In this document: in pieces, positions 45,426 to 52,002 of the stretch | Position numbering within the stretch: the stretch's first letter is position 1 | Layout: each line of letters opens with the position of its first letter | NCBI GenBank assembly: GCA_024698585.1 | Contig: JAILRB010000026.1 | Location: 1-52,002, forward strand | Reading direction: 5' to 3' | Source: Eubacterium sp. | GTDB taxonomy: Bacteria > Bacillota > Clostridia > Lachnospirales > Lachnospiraceae | Length of the DNA stretch: 52,002 bases | Notes under the pieces: model-generated | The model's database searches: none | What the model was told of the DNA's origin: nothing | Seen by the model: only the letters and a program-made list of their open reading frames with translations | Program-made: the position numbers and the translations under genes

Positions 45426-46259
45426 CTAAAATCCAAACAGTTTCTTCGCGTTTTCTCCCAACACCAGTTCCAGTTCTTCTTCCGTCAGTCCGGAGTTTCT
45501 TAAATCTGCCAGAGCTTCCTGCTGGTCATACCACGGGCTGTCTGTTCCAAAGAGAATCCGTTCCACACCATGATTTCGAATCATGCACACCAGTTGTTCA
45601 TCACTGATATGAACCGGAATATCTTTTCTACCACAGACTGCGGTGTCAAAATATACCGGCAAGTCCATCAGTTTTTCCTCTACTTCATCCCATTTTCTCC
45701 AGCCACCCATGTGAGCCAGTACCAATTTTTCCGGTTGGATGTGCTTCCATACATTGAGCACCTTATCCGGCGTACAATGTACCGTTCCCGGAAGTCCCAC
45801 ATCTTCTCCAGCATGGGTAATAATCACTAAATCCTTATTGGCAGCATAGTCCATAATACGAATATACCGTTCATCATCAAAGTCCACATTCTGATAATCC
45901 GGGTGCAGTTTAATTCCTTTAAAATCCATTGCCACAATTTCATCCAGAATCTCCTTATAATTCGTACAATCCGGATGAATTGCCCCCAGGCTGAACAAAT
46001 GATGCTTCTCTGTGTCTTTATTTAATCCTACAGAAAGCCGATTAATTTTCTCCGGCTGTCGTACGTTGGTTGCCACCGGACAAACTAACGTAATGTCAAT
46101 CCCTGCCTCAATAGATGCCTTTGATAAATCATCTACGGTTCCGGTTCGAGCCGCCTTTACCACAAACCCTTGAGAATCTACAATATCCTGTTCCATCTTT
46201 CGCAGTGCATTGTAAGCAATGTGATCCGGGAACGTATGTGCATGAGTATCTATAATCAT
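45426..46259 (-). CDS. Amidohydrolase-family protein
   Basis: The start at 46259 follows AAAGGACTGAAAAC. The 277-residue TIM-barrel hydrolase shows the metal site DTHAHTFPDH, the KLHPDYQNV strand, ITHAGE, LAHMGGW and the C-terminal FGTDSPWYDQ, all typical of amidohydrolase 2 (PF04909-like) enzymes. The substrate is unknown; family members also include decarboxylases. It lies between iorB and the CoA ligase on the same strand but after a terminator. Confidence 0.88.
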   Translation of the reverse strand: MIIDTHAHTFPDHIAYNALRKMEQDIVDSQGFVVKAARTGTVDDLSKASIEAGIDITLVCPVATNVRQPEKINRLSVGLNKDTEKHHLFSLGAIHPDCTNYKEILDEIVAMDFKGIKLHPDYQNVDFDDERYIRIMDYAANKDLVIITHAGEDVGLPGTVHCTPDKVLNVWKHIQPEKLVLAHMGGWRKWDEVEEKLMDLPVYFDTAVCGRKDIPVHISDEQLVCMIRNHGVERILFGTDSPWYDQQEALADLRNSGLTEEELELVLGENAKKLFGF

Positions 46260-46278
46260 GTTTTCAGTCCTTTCCACG

Positions 46279-46312
46279 AAAAGGGAGTACCTGCATCGGC
46301 ACTCCCTTTTTA
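46279..46312 (-). terminator. Terminator of the iorAB operon
   Basis: AAGGGAGT...ACTCCCTT followed by TTCG on the minus strand, just before the amidohydrolase ribosome site. Confidence 0.75.
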
Positions 46313-46313
46313 T

Positions 46314-46889
46314 TTATCCGATTTCGTAGCCCTTTTCAAAAGCAGCCACATTAATATCAATAGTCTTTGGTGGAACTGTGTTCTTAATCACTTCAATCCA
46401 CATATCTTTTTCAAAATCCATATGCTTTGCAGCAACGCCAAGAATAATTACATTGAATACTCTGGAATTTCCCATTTCCAATGCTTCTGCCATGGCATCT
46501 ACTGCAATGACCTTATGATCCTTCTTCAAATCTTCAATAATGTTTTCCGGATACTGTGCTGCCCCGGTAACAACCGGCATCGGGTCAATTCTCTGATCAT
46601 TGACAATGATAACACCGTCTTTTTTCAGGAAGTGTGCATAACGAAGTGCTTCCAGACGTTCAAAGGAAATCAGTACATCTGCCTGTCCTTCTTCCACGAT
46701 TGGTTCTGCCACTTCATCACCATAACGTACATAAGTAACTACACTACCACCACGTTGCGCCATTCCGTGAACCTCTGAAAGTTTCACATCATACCCTGCC
46801 GCAACAGTCATTCCACCTAAGATTCTACTGGTAAGTAAGGTTCCCTGACCTCCTACACCAACAATCATAATGTTCTTTGTTTCTGCCAT
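46314..46889 (-). CDS. iorB: Indolepyruvate oxidoreductase beta subunit
   Basis: The 191-residue subunit carries the gamma-type domain of 2-oxoacid:ferredoxin oxidoreductases: NIMIVGVGGQGTLLTSRILG at the N-terminus and EVHGMAQRGGSVVTYVRYG in the middle. With IorA it oxidatively decarboxylates aromatic 2-oxo acids to aryl-acetyl-CoA, reducing ferredoxin. It starts 2 bases after the iorA stop, so the subunits are made in step. Confidence 0.95.
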   Translation of the reverse strand: MAETKNIMIVGVGGQGTLLTSRILGGMTVAAGYDVKLSEVHGMAQRGGSVVTYVRYGDEVAEPIVEEGQADVLISFERLEALRYAHFLKKDGVIIVNDQRIDPMPVVTGAAQYPENIIEDLKKDHKVIAVDAMAEALEMGNSRVFNVIILGVAAKHMDFEKDMWIEVIKNTVPPKTIDINVAAFEKGYEIG

Positions 46890-46891
46890 CC

Positions 46892-48649
46892 TTACTCACC
46901 TCTCTTCTTTAATCCAATTGCATCAAATGGACAGTTGCTCATGCAAAGTCCACAACCGTTACACAATGTCTGGTCGATGGCAATGGTTCCATCTTCTTTC
47001 TTTGTGATTGCAGGACATCCTGCCTTTAAGCACATACCACACTTCTTACATTTTTCAGGAATTTCAAAGCATTTTCCTGCAGGAGTGTAGCTCTTTAATA
47101 ACGCACAAGGTGACTGAGCAATGATGACGGAAACTTCATCTTTAGCAACCTCAGTCTTAACAATTTCTTCAAACTTCTTAATATCAAACGGATCTGCAAC
47201 GGTAACGTTCTTAACACCTAACGCTTTACACAATTCATCTAAAAGAACCACGTTGGCTTCTTCTCCGGAAAGAGTCTTTCCTGTAGCCGGATGATCCTGA
47301 TGACCGGTCATACCTGTGGTGGAATTGTCTAAGATGATTACAGTTCCTGTTGCCTTATTGTAAACCATGTTCATTAATGAGTTCACACCGGTATGAAGGA
47401 ATGTGGAATCACCGATGACTGCCACCCAATTCTTAACATATTCTTTTCCTTTTGCTTTTTCCATTCCGTGCAATGTGGAAATGGAAGATCCCATACATAC
47501 TGTTGTATCTACAACTCCTAATGGATTTACAGCACCAAGCGTGTAACATCCAATATCTCCGGCTGCATGAATCTTTAATTTTTTCAATACAGAATAAGTT
47601 GCTCTGTGAGGACATCCCGGACAAAGAATTGGTGGTCTTGCAGGTGCTTCTGCCGGCTGAGCCACTTCAACCTTCTCTCCCAGAACTTTTTCACGAAGCA
47701 TGTTTGCACTGTATTCCCCCTGTACTGTGAAGATGTTCTTACCATCACATTCAATGCCCATGGCACGAACCTGTTCTTCAATTACCGGTTCCAATTCTTC
47801 CACGATAATGAGACGGTCAACCTTTTCAGCAAATTCCTTAATTAAGTTCTTTGGCAATGGATGAACCAATCCTAACTTCAATACAGATGCTTCCGGAAGG
47901 ACTTCCTTCACATACTGATATGGAATACCACTGGTGATAACACCAATCTTGGTATCCTTATATTCTACTTTGTTAATATCTAATGTACATGCATCTTCTG
48001 CCATCTGCTTCAGTCTCTGTTCTACGAGTACATGACGTTTAATGGCATTTCCAGGCATCATGACATTTTTTGCAATGTTTCTTTCATAAACTTTATCTGT
48101 TGGTTCCACACGGTCTTCTAAGTTTACAAGTCCCTGAGAATGTGCAAGTCTTGTTGTAGTTCTTAAAATAACCGGTGTATCGTATTTTTCAGATAATTCA
48201 TAAGCCTTCTTTGTAAATACTCTGGCTTCTTCACTGTCAGATGGTTCCACAACCGGTACCATGGCAGCACGACCAATCATTCTGGTATCCTGCTCATTCT
48301 GTGAGCTGTAGATTCCCGGATCGTCAGCTACAACTAATACCATACCACCATTGACACCAATATATCCCATAGTGAATAATGGATCAGCAGCTACGTTCAA
48401 ACCAACCATCTTCATCATGGTCATAGAACGTACTCCGGAAAGAGATGCACCGATAGCAACTTCAGTTGCAACCTTTTCATTCGGTGCCCACTCAGAATAC
48501 ACTCCCTCATATTTTACTAAATTCTCACTAACTTCTGTACTTGGAGTACCCGGATAAGCTGAAGATACTTTTACTCCTGCTTCCCATGCGCCACGGGCAA
48601 TTGCTTCATTTCCAAGCATAATCTTTTTGTTTTCCAATATTTTTTCCAT
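46892..48649 (-). CDS. iorA: Indolepyruvate oxidoreductase alpha subunit
   Basis: The 585-residue subunit binds thiamine diphosphate and carries the ferredoxin-type clusters. The N-terminus has LGNEAIARGAWEAG; CPGCPHRATYSVLKK and GDIGCYTLG lie in the middle (TPP half), with GDSTFLHTGVNSL and a C-terminal ferredoxin domain of two CxxCxxCxxxC-type sets (CKKCGMCLKAGCP and CNGCGLCMSNCP). The annotated ATG touches its AGAAAGG site with no spacing; a TTG at 48637 is better placed. The pair probably ferments phenylpyruvate, indolepyruvate and related acids from amino acids. Confidence 0.94.
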   Translation of the reverse strand: MEKILENKKIMLGNEAIARGAWEAGVKVSSAYPGTPSTEVSENLVKYEGVYSEWAPNEKVATEVAIGASLSGVRSMTMMKMVGLNVAADPLFTMGYIGVNGGMVLVVADDPGIYSSQNEQDTRMIGRAAMVPVVEPSDSEEARVFTKKAYELSEKYDTPVILRTTTRLAHSQGLVNLEDRVEPTDKVYERNIAKNVMMPGNAIKRHVLVEQRLKQMAEDACTLDINKVEYKDTKIGVITSGIPYQYVKEVLPEASVLKLGLVHPLPKNLIKEFAEKVDRLIIVEELEPVIEEQVRAMGIECDGKNIFTVQGEYSANMLREKVLGEKVEVAQPAEAPARPPILCPGCPHRATYSVLKKLKIHAAGDIGCYTLGAVNPLGVVDTTVCMGSSISTLHGMEKAKGKEYVKNWVAVIGDSTFLHTGVNSLMNMVYNKATGTVIILDNSTTGMTGHQDHPATGKTLSGEEANVVLLDELCKALGVKNVTVADPFDIKKFEEIVKTEVAKDEVSVIIAQSPCALLKSYTPAGKCFEIPEKCKKCGMCLKAGCPAITKKEDGTIAIDQTLCNGCGLCMSNCPFDAIGLKKRGE

Positions 48650-48681
48650 CCTTTCTTTTTTATAGAAATATTCTTTTGTCT

Positions 48682-49314
48682 TTATTCAACGGTAATGAAA
48701 TACCAGTACTTTCCAATTTTTCCTGCTACACAGGTCATAACATCCTGTGTCACAGATTCTTCTCCCACCGAAACAGTCGCTGCCATTGCCACACTCTTGA
48801 TTTCTGAAACGCGAAAATCAACTCCTAAGTCTTCAAATTCCTGATTCAGTCCGTCTACGGTCGTAGAACTTGGTTCCCTAACGTCTCCCACAGATACCTT
48901 ATAGGACATTCCTTCCGTTTTCATTTCTTTCAGCTGACTAAGGACATCTTTTAATTCTCCCCTGACCGCTTTCATGGATTTATATTCCAACAAGTCGCTT
49001 GGGAAGGTACTCATCATCTCGTCAATATCTCCATTCATGAACCCTTTACAAACCGGCTTGATTGCCGCCTGTGGAGATTTACATTTTGATTCCTTGGATG
49101 GATGTGCCGCCTTCGTCGGTGCCTCTGTCGTAGTCTCTTCCACGGTAGTCGTTTCCACCTCTGTGGTAGTTTCTTCTATTGTAGTTTCAGCCACTGTGGT
49201 AGCTTCCATCTCCGTAGTGACCTCTGTCTGCTTTTCTTTCTTTTCAGAAGAAGCACAGCCTGCAAGGGAAATCATTAATGTCCCTGCCATCAATACTGCC
49301 AATCCTTTTTTCAT
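48682..49314 (-). CDS. Lipoprotein with Thr/Glu-rich linker
   Basis: The 210-residue product has a lipoprotein signal peptide with lipobox LAGC (Cys20), a Thr/Glu-rich low-complexity linker (about 32-67, repeated ETTTE) and a C-terminal domain (about 80-210) of mixed alpha-beta character, DUF4878/NTF2-like in pattern (VCKGFMNGDIDEMMSTFP). It should sit on the outer face of the membrane. It precedes iorA by 32 bases with no terminator, so it may be cotranscribed with iorAB, but a functional link is not obvious. Confidence 0.85.
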   Translation of the reverse strand: MKKGLAVLMAGTLMISLAGCASSEKKEKQTEVTTEMEATTVAETTIEETTTEVETTTVEETTTEAPTKAAHPSKESKCKSPQAAIKPVCKGFMNGDIDEMMSTFPSDLLEYKSMKAVRGELKDVLSQLKEMKTEGMSYKVSVGDVREPSSTTVDGLNQEFEDLGVDFRVSEIKSVAMAATVSVGEESVTQDVMTCVAGKIGKYWYFITVE

Positions 49315-49425
49315 TATTTCCTCCTTCTAAACATACGCCTTAGTATCATACCACTTTTTTGTTTTTTTGAAAACAATCAGTTGCTGTGGGATTGTCGCAA
49401 CATTTTCACTCGACTGCCTCCTCCC

Positions 49426-49507
49426 TGGAATAAACAATGAGATATCCAGCTCAAACTTCGTTTCTTCTTTGGAATAAACAATGAGGTCACCAGCTCAAAC
49501 TTCGTTT
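49426..49507. repeat. Two 38-base direct repeats
   Basis: Copies at 49426-49463 and 49470-49507 match at 35 of 38 positions (TGGAATAAACAATGAG...CAGCTCAAACTTCGTTT). The first 18 bases of the second copy, with the base before it, recur inverted at 49590-49608, at the end of the symporter gene. Confidence 0.8.
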
Positions 49508-49533
49508 TCGCTGGTGGACATTCGTCAAACACA

Positions 49534-49581
49534 CAAAAAAGACACAGCCCTTCGTGCGAGCACGGGGCTGTGTCTTTTTTG
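49534..49581. terminator. Very strong bidirectional terminator
   Basis: AAAAAAGACACAGCCC...GGGCTGTGTCTTTTTT with an inner CGTGC/GCACG pairing and T runs in both directions. It ends the symporter gene on the minus strand. Confidence 0.92.
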
Positions 49582-49598
49582 TATGTTTACCTCATTGT

Positions 49599-51185
49599 TT
49601 ATTCCAAGTATTCGCTGGCTGTGGTGTCAACGTGTTTGTTGTAGCAGCTGAAGATTTCGTCTAATTCTTTTTCTTCCTGTTTCTTTGTAAATAAGCTGAC
49701 TACCGGCACGAGGATTAATCCACCGACCATTGCAACTACACCGGAATTGATTGATGACTTAAAGATATAGGAAAGGATTGTTCCCCATCCTGTTACATCA
49801 ATTCCTGCTAATGTAATTATCATCTGGAAGATAGCAATTGCACATCCCCAAATAAAACATACAATTGTTGAAACTTTAGTGATTCCTTTCCAATACAAAC
49901 CATAAAGGAATGGTGCAAGGAATGCTCCTGCCAAAGCTCCCCAGGAAACACCCATCATCTGTGCGATAAATGTCACTGTTGGATATGCATCCTTAACGAT
50001 GGCAATGATTGCAGATACCGCAATGAAGAATACGATAAAGATTCTCATAATACTTACCTGCTTCTTTTCTGTAATTTTCTTTTTGCTTAATGGATTGATT
50101 ACATCCAATGTAAATGTGGAACTGGATGTTAATACCAGGGATGATAATGTCGACATAGATGCCGAAAGAACCAGTACGATTACAACTGCGATAACTGCTG
50201 CAGGAAGTGTTGAAAGCATTGTTGGAACGATTGTATCAAACAATGGTTTTCCAGTTTCAGGGTTTACAGCAATTTTATCTGCATATAATCTTCCGAATCC
50301 ACCGAGGAAGTAGCATCCACCAGCTACAACGATTGCGAAGATTGTGGAAATAACAGTTCCTTTATGAATATCATGTTCGCTCTTGATTGCATAGAATTTT
50401 CCAACCATCTGTGGAAGTCCCCATGTACCAAGAGATGTTAAAATTACTACAAATAATAATGCCAATGGATCAGGTCCGAAGAATGATGAGTATGCTCCAT
50501 TCCAACCTGCATCGCCGCTAATTGCTGAAAGACTCTTCATGGATTCTACCAATCCACCGTTGTCCTGAATTACGGAATAGATTACTGCCGCGATACCAAA
50601 GAGCATAATTACACCCTGGATAAAGTCATTGATGGCAGTCGCCATATATCCACCAACAATTACGTATACCCCTGTAAGCACTGCCATTACGATGATGATT
50701 ACCCAGTAAGGAATGTCGAATGCCATTCCGAAAAGACTGGACAAACCATTGTAAAGAGATGCAGTATATGGAATTAAGAAGATGAATACGATCACAGACG
50801 CAGCCACCTTTAATGATGTAGACTGAAATCTCTTTCCAAAGAAATCAGGCATTGTCTTTGCATCCAAGTGCTGTGTCATAACTCTTGTTCGTCTACCTAA
50901 GATGTTCCATGCTAAAAGGGATCCGATAAAGGCATTTCCCAATCCTGCCCAAGTAGCAGACATACCAAAGTTCCATCCGAACTGTCCTGCGTAACCCACA
51001 AAGATTACTGCTGAGAAGTAAGATGTTCCGAATGCAAAGGCGGTCAGCCAAGGTCCCACTGAACGTCCACCTAATACGAATCCATTTACATCGGTTGCTT
51101 CTTTTCTTGCGCCATAACCTACTAAAATCATGACCGTAAAGAAAATTACTAGCATCACTCCGCTTAGTATTGCTGTTGTTGTCAT
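49599..51185 (-). CDS. Sodium:solute symporter (SSS family)
   Basis: The 528-residue protein has about 13 membrane helices and SSS landmarks: GFVLGGRSVGPWLTAFAFGTSYFSAV near the N-terminus and GVYVIVGGYMATAINDFIQG in the middle (the family's GGxxAVxxTDxxQ-like motif, altered here). Relatives carry proline, pantothenate or other small solutes with sodium; the substrate is not predictable by eye. It ends in a short tail EYLE whose stop codon lies within the repeated sequence. Promoter and operator are at 51263-51310. Confidence 0.92.
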   Translation of the reverse strand: MTTTAILSGVMLVIFFTVMILVGYGARKEATDVNGFVLGGRSVGPWLTAFAFGTSYFSAVIFVGYAGQFGWNFGMSATWAGLGNAFIGSLLAWNILGRRTRVMTQHLDAKTMPDFFGKRFQSTSLKVAASVIVFIFLIPYTASLYNGLSSLFGMAFDIPYWVIIIVMAVLTGVYVIVGGYMATAINDFIQGVIMLFGIAAVIYSVIQDNGGLVESMKSLSAISGDAGWNGAYSSFFGPDPLALLFVVILTSLGTWGLPQMVGKFYAIKSEHDIHKGTVISTIFAIVVAGGCYFLGGFGRLYADKIAVNPETGKPLFDTIVPTMLSTLPAAVIAVVIVLVLSASMSTLSSLVLTSSSTFTLDVINPLSKKKITEKKQVSIMRIFIVFFIAVSAIIAIVKDAYPTVTFIAQMMGVSWGALAGAFLAPFLYGLYWKGITKVSTIVCFIWGCAIAIFQMIITLAGIDVTGWGTILSYIFKSSINSGVVAMVGGLILVPVVSLFTKKQEEKELDEIFSCYNKHVDTTASEYLE

Positions 51186-51262
51186 TTTTATAATCCTCCA
51201 TTTTTACCGGTATCCTTATCTCCCGGCCTTTATTTTTTAAGTGTTATACTTTAAACCGTTAC

Positions 51263-51310
51263 GCTTTAACGCGATAAAGCAATTATATAAAGAAAAAGAG
51301 CCTCTGTCAA
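51263..51310 (-). promoter_or_regulatory. Consensus promoter with operator dyad for the symporter
   Basis: On the minus strand TTGACA (51310-51305), exactly 17 bases and TATAAT (51287-51282): a full-consensus sigma-A promoter. A dyad GCTTTA-N6-TAAAGC (51263-51280) covers the start site, and a similar CTTTAAA...GTTA block follows at 51250-51262, implying a repressor. Confidence 0.8.
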
Positions 51311-51316
51311 GGCTCT
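51291..51316 (-). terminator. rpiB terminator with -35 box in its loop
   Basis: AGAGCC-TTGACAGA-GGCTCT followed by TTTTTCTTT on the minus strand. The 8-base loop contains TTGACA, the -35 of the symporter promoter. Confidence 0.85.
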
Positions 51317-51334
51317 CTTTCTTTATTATATGTT

Positions 51335-51799
51335 TTACTTACAATATTTTGCTTCAACGTCAGCAATCATATCCACGCGGGTTTTATGTCTGCCACCTTC
51401 AAACTCTGCACCAAAGAATTCATCCAGAATCATCTTTGCTAATTCTGTTCCAACAACTCTGGCACCAAAAGCAATAATATTAGCATCATTATGCTGTTTC
51501 GTAAGTCTTGCAGAATATGGTTCACTGCATACAGCTGCACGAACGCCCGGAACCTTATTCGCTGATAAGGAAATTCCAATTCCCGTTCCACAAATCAACA
51601 CTCCATAGTCCACTTCCTTGGAAGCTACTGCTTCACCGACTTCCTGCCCCTTCTGCGGATAATCACATTTAATGATTTCTCCGTTTTCATCATAGTTTGT
51701 TCCGTAGTCTACACACTCATATCCCTTTTCTGTCATATATGCAACTAATTCATTCTTTAAATCAATTGCAGCGTGATCACAACCAAAACCTACTCTCAT
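51335..51799 (-). CDS. rpiB: Ribose-5-phosphate isomerase B
   Basis: The 154-residue enzyme interconverts ribose 5-phosphate and ribulose 5-phosphate (RpiB/LacA/LacB family). The start at 51799 follows AAGAGGAAAATT; the longer frame is not supported. Landmarks: VGFGCDHAAIDLK, YGVLICGTGIGISLSANKVPGVRAA with the active cysteine loop, and NDANIIAFGARVVG. Length and motifs favour RpiB over galactose-6-phosphate isomerase subunits because no lac genes are near. It lies downstream of tRNA-Leu. Confidence 0.92.
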   Translation of the reverse strand: MRVGFGCDHAAIDLKNELVAYMTEKGYECVDYGTNYDENGEIIKCDYPQKGQEVGEAVASKEVDYGVLICGTGIGISLSANKVPGVRAAVCSEPYSARLTKQHNDANIIAFGARVVGTELAKMILDEFFGAEFEGGRHKTRVDMIADVEAKYCK

Positions 51800-51863
51800 A
51801 ATTTTCCTCTTCATTCTATTTTAATTTAAAAAAGACGTAGCCTATCAACTACATCTTCTTTAA

Positions 51864-51947
51864 TGCCGGCGACCGGAATCGAACCGGTACTGTATTGCTA
51901 CAACAGGATTTTAAGTCCTGCGCGTCTGCCAGTTCCGCCACGCCGGC
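51864..51947 (-). tRNA. tRNA-Leu (TAA anticodon)
   Basis: An 84-base minus-strand tRNA with long variable arm: acceptor GCCGGCG/CGCCGGC and discriminator A, anticodon stem CAGGA/TCCTG with loop CTTAAAA (anticodon TAA, reading UUA), T arm ACCGGTTCGATTCCGGT. CCA is not encoded. Confidence 0.96.
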
Positions 51948-51963
51948 ATATTGAAAAAAAGAA

Positions 51964-52002
51964 TGGGCAGAGGTGGATTCGAACCACCGAAGCAAGTTGC
52001 AG
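51964..52002 (-). tRNA. tRNA, 3' part only, probably tRNA-Tyr
   Basis: The last 39 bases contain the T arm (GGTGGTTCGAATCCACC), the 3' acceptor strand CTCTGCCC and discriminator A; the rest lies past the window end. The variable-arm sequence CTGCAACTTGCTTC fits tRNA-Tyr of Firmicutes, whose anticodon stem ends in ATCTGC. The identity cannot be proved without the anticodon. Confidence 0.75.

Overview
The window looks like the chromosome of an anaerobic, low-GC, spore-forming Firmicute, most likely a gut Lachnospiraceae. Supporting signs are the cotJABC spore-coat operon, PPi-type phosphofructokinase, pyruvate formate-lyase with its activase, indolepyruvate:ferredoxin oxidoreductase, potABCD, VanW- and InlB-repeat surface proteins and AT-rich intergenic DNA. 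The genus cannot be told from sequence reading alone.

Layout. Bases 1-7295 hold a complete type II-A CRISPR-Cas locus: array (14 spacers visible, cut by the window start), leader, csn2, cas2, cas1, cas9 (all minus) and a divergent tracrRNA. Bases 7500-10600 hold small membrane-anchored proteins of unknown function, including a duplicated gene whose second copy carries a stop at codon 4. Then come PPi-PFK, cotJABC, a 630-base gene-poor stretch with at least one likely structured RNA, a secreted protein/ECF sigma/RsgI-like anti-sigma operon, tRNA-Gln, and a compact operon (DUF815 ATPase, HPr-kinase-like P-loop protein, PqqD-like RRE protein, S24/S26 peptidase-like protein) that looks like peptide-modification machinery without a visible precursor. 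A group of secreted proteins (19201-22537) follows.

Bases 22770-27540 hold fermentation genes: a pyruvate formate-lyase divided into a core gene (pflB) and a separate 82-residue glycyl-radical subunit with pflA between them, a nitroreductase, and a divergent Crp/Fnr-type regulator with a palindromic operator. Next are trmL, a secreted Fn3 protein, an Lrp-aminotransferase pair, a HypE/PurM-like protein, a VanW protein, a 31-residue membrane peptide, a DnaQ-like exonuclease, nth, a cytoplasmic GH16 glucanase under a palindromic operator, tRNA-Gly, and an 843-residue InlB-repeat surface protein.

Bases 39100-51950 hold a polyamine ABC operon with a PotC-PotD fusion and a cupin-HTH regulator, an acyl-CoA-ligase-like enzyme, an amidohydrolase, iorAB with an upstream lipoprotein gene, a sodium:solute symporter, rpiB, tRNA-Leu and a truncated tRNA-Tyr. 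iorAB and the ligase may act together in converting aromatic 2-oxo acids to aryl-acetyl-CoA and aryl-acetate (inference).

The best candidates for something new are the split pyruvate formate-lyase, the orphan RRE/HPrK-like/S26 operon, the unidentified RNA region at 13440-13962, and a terminator whose loop is the -35 box of the next gene's promoter.
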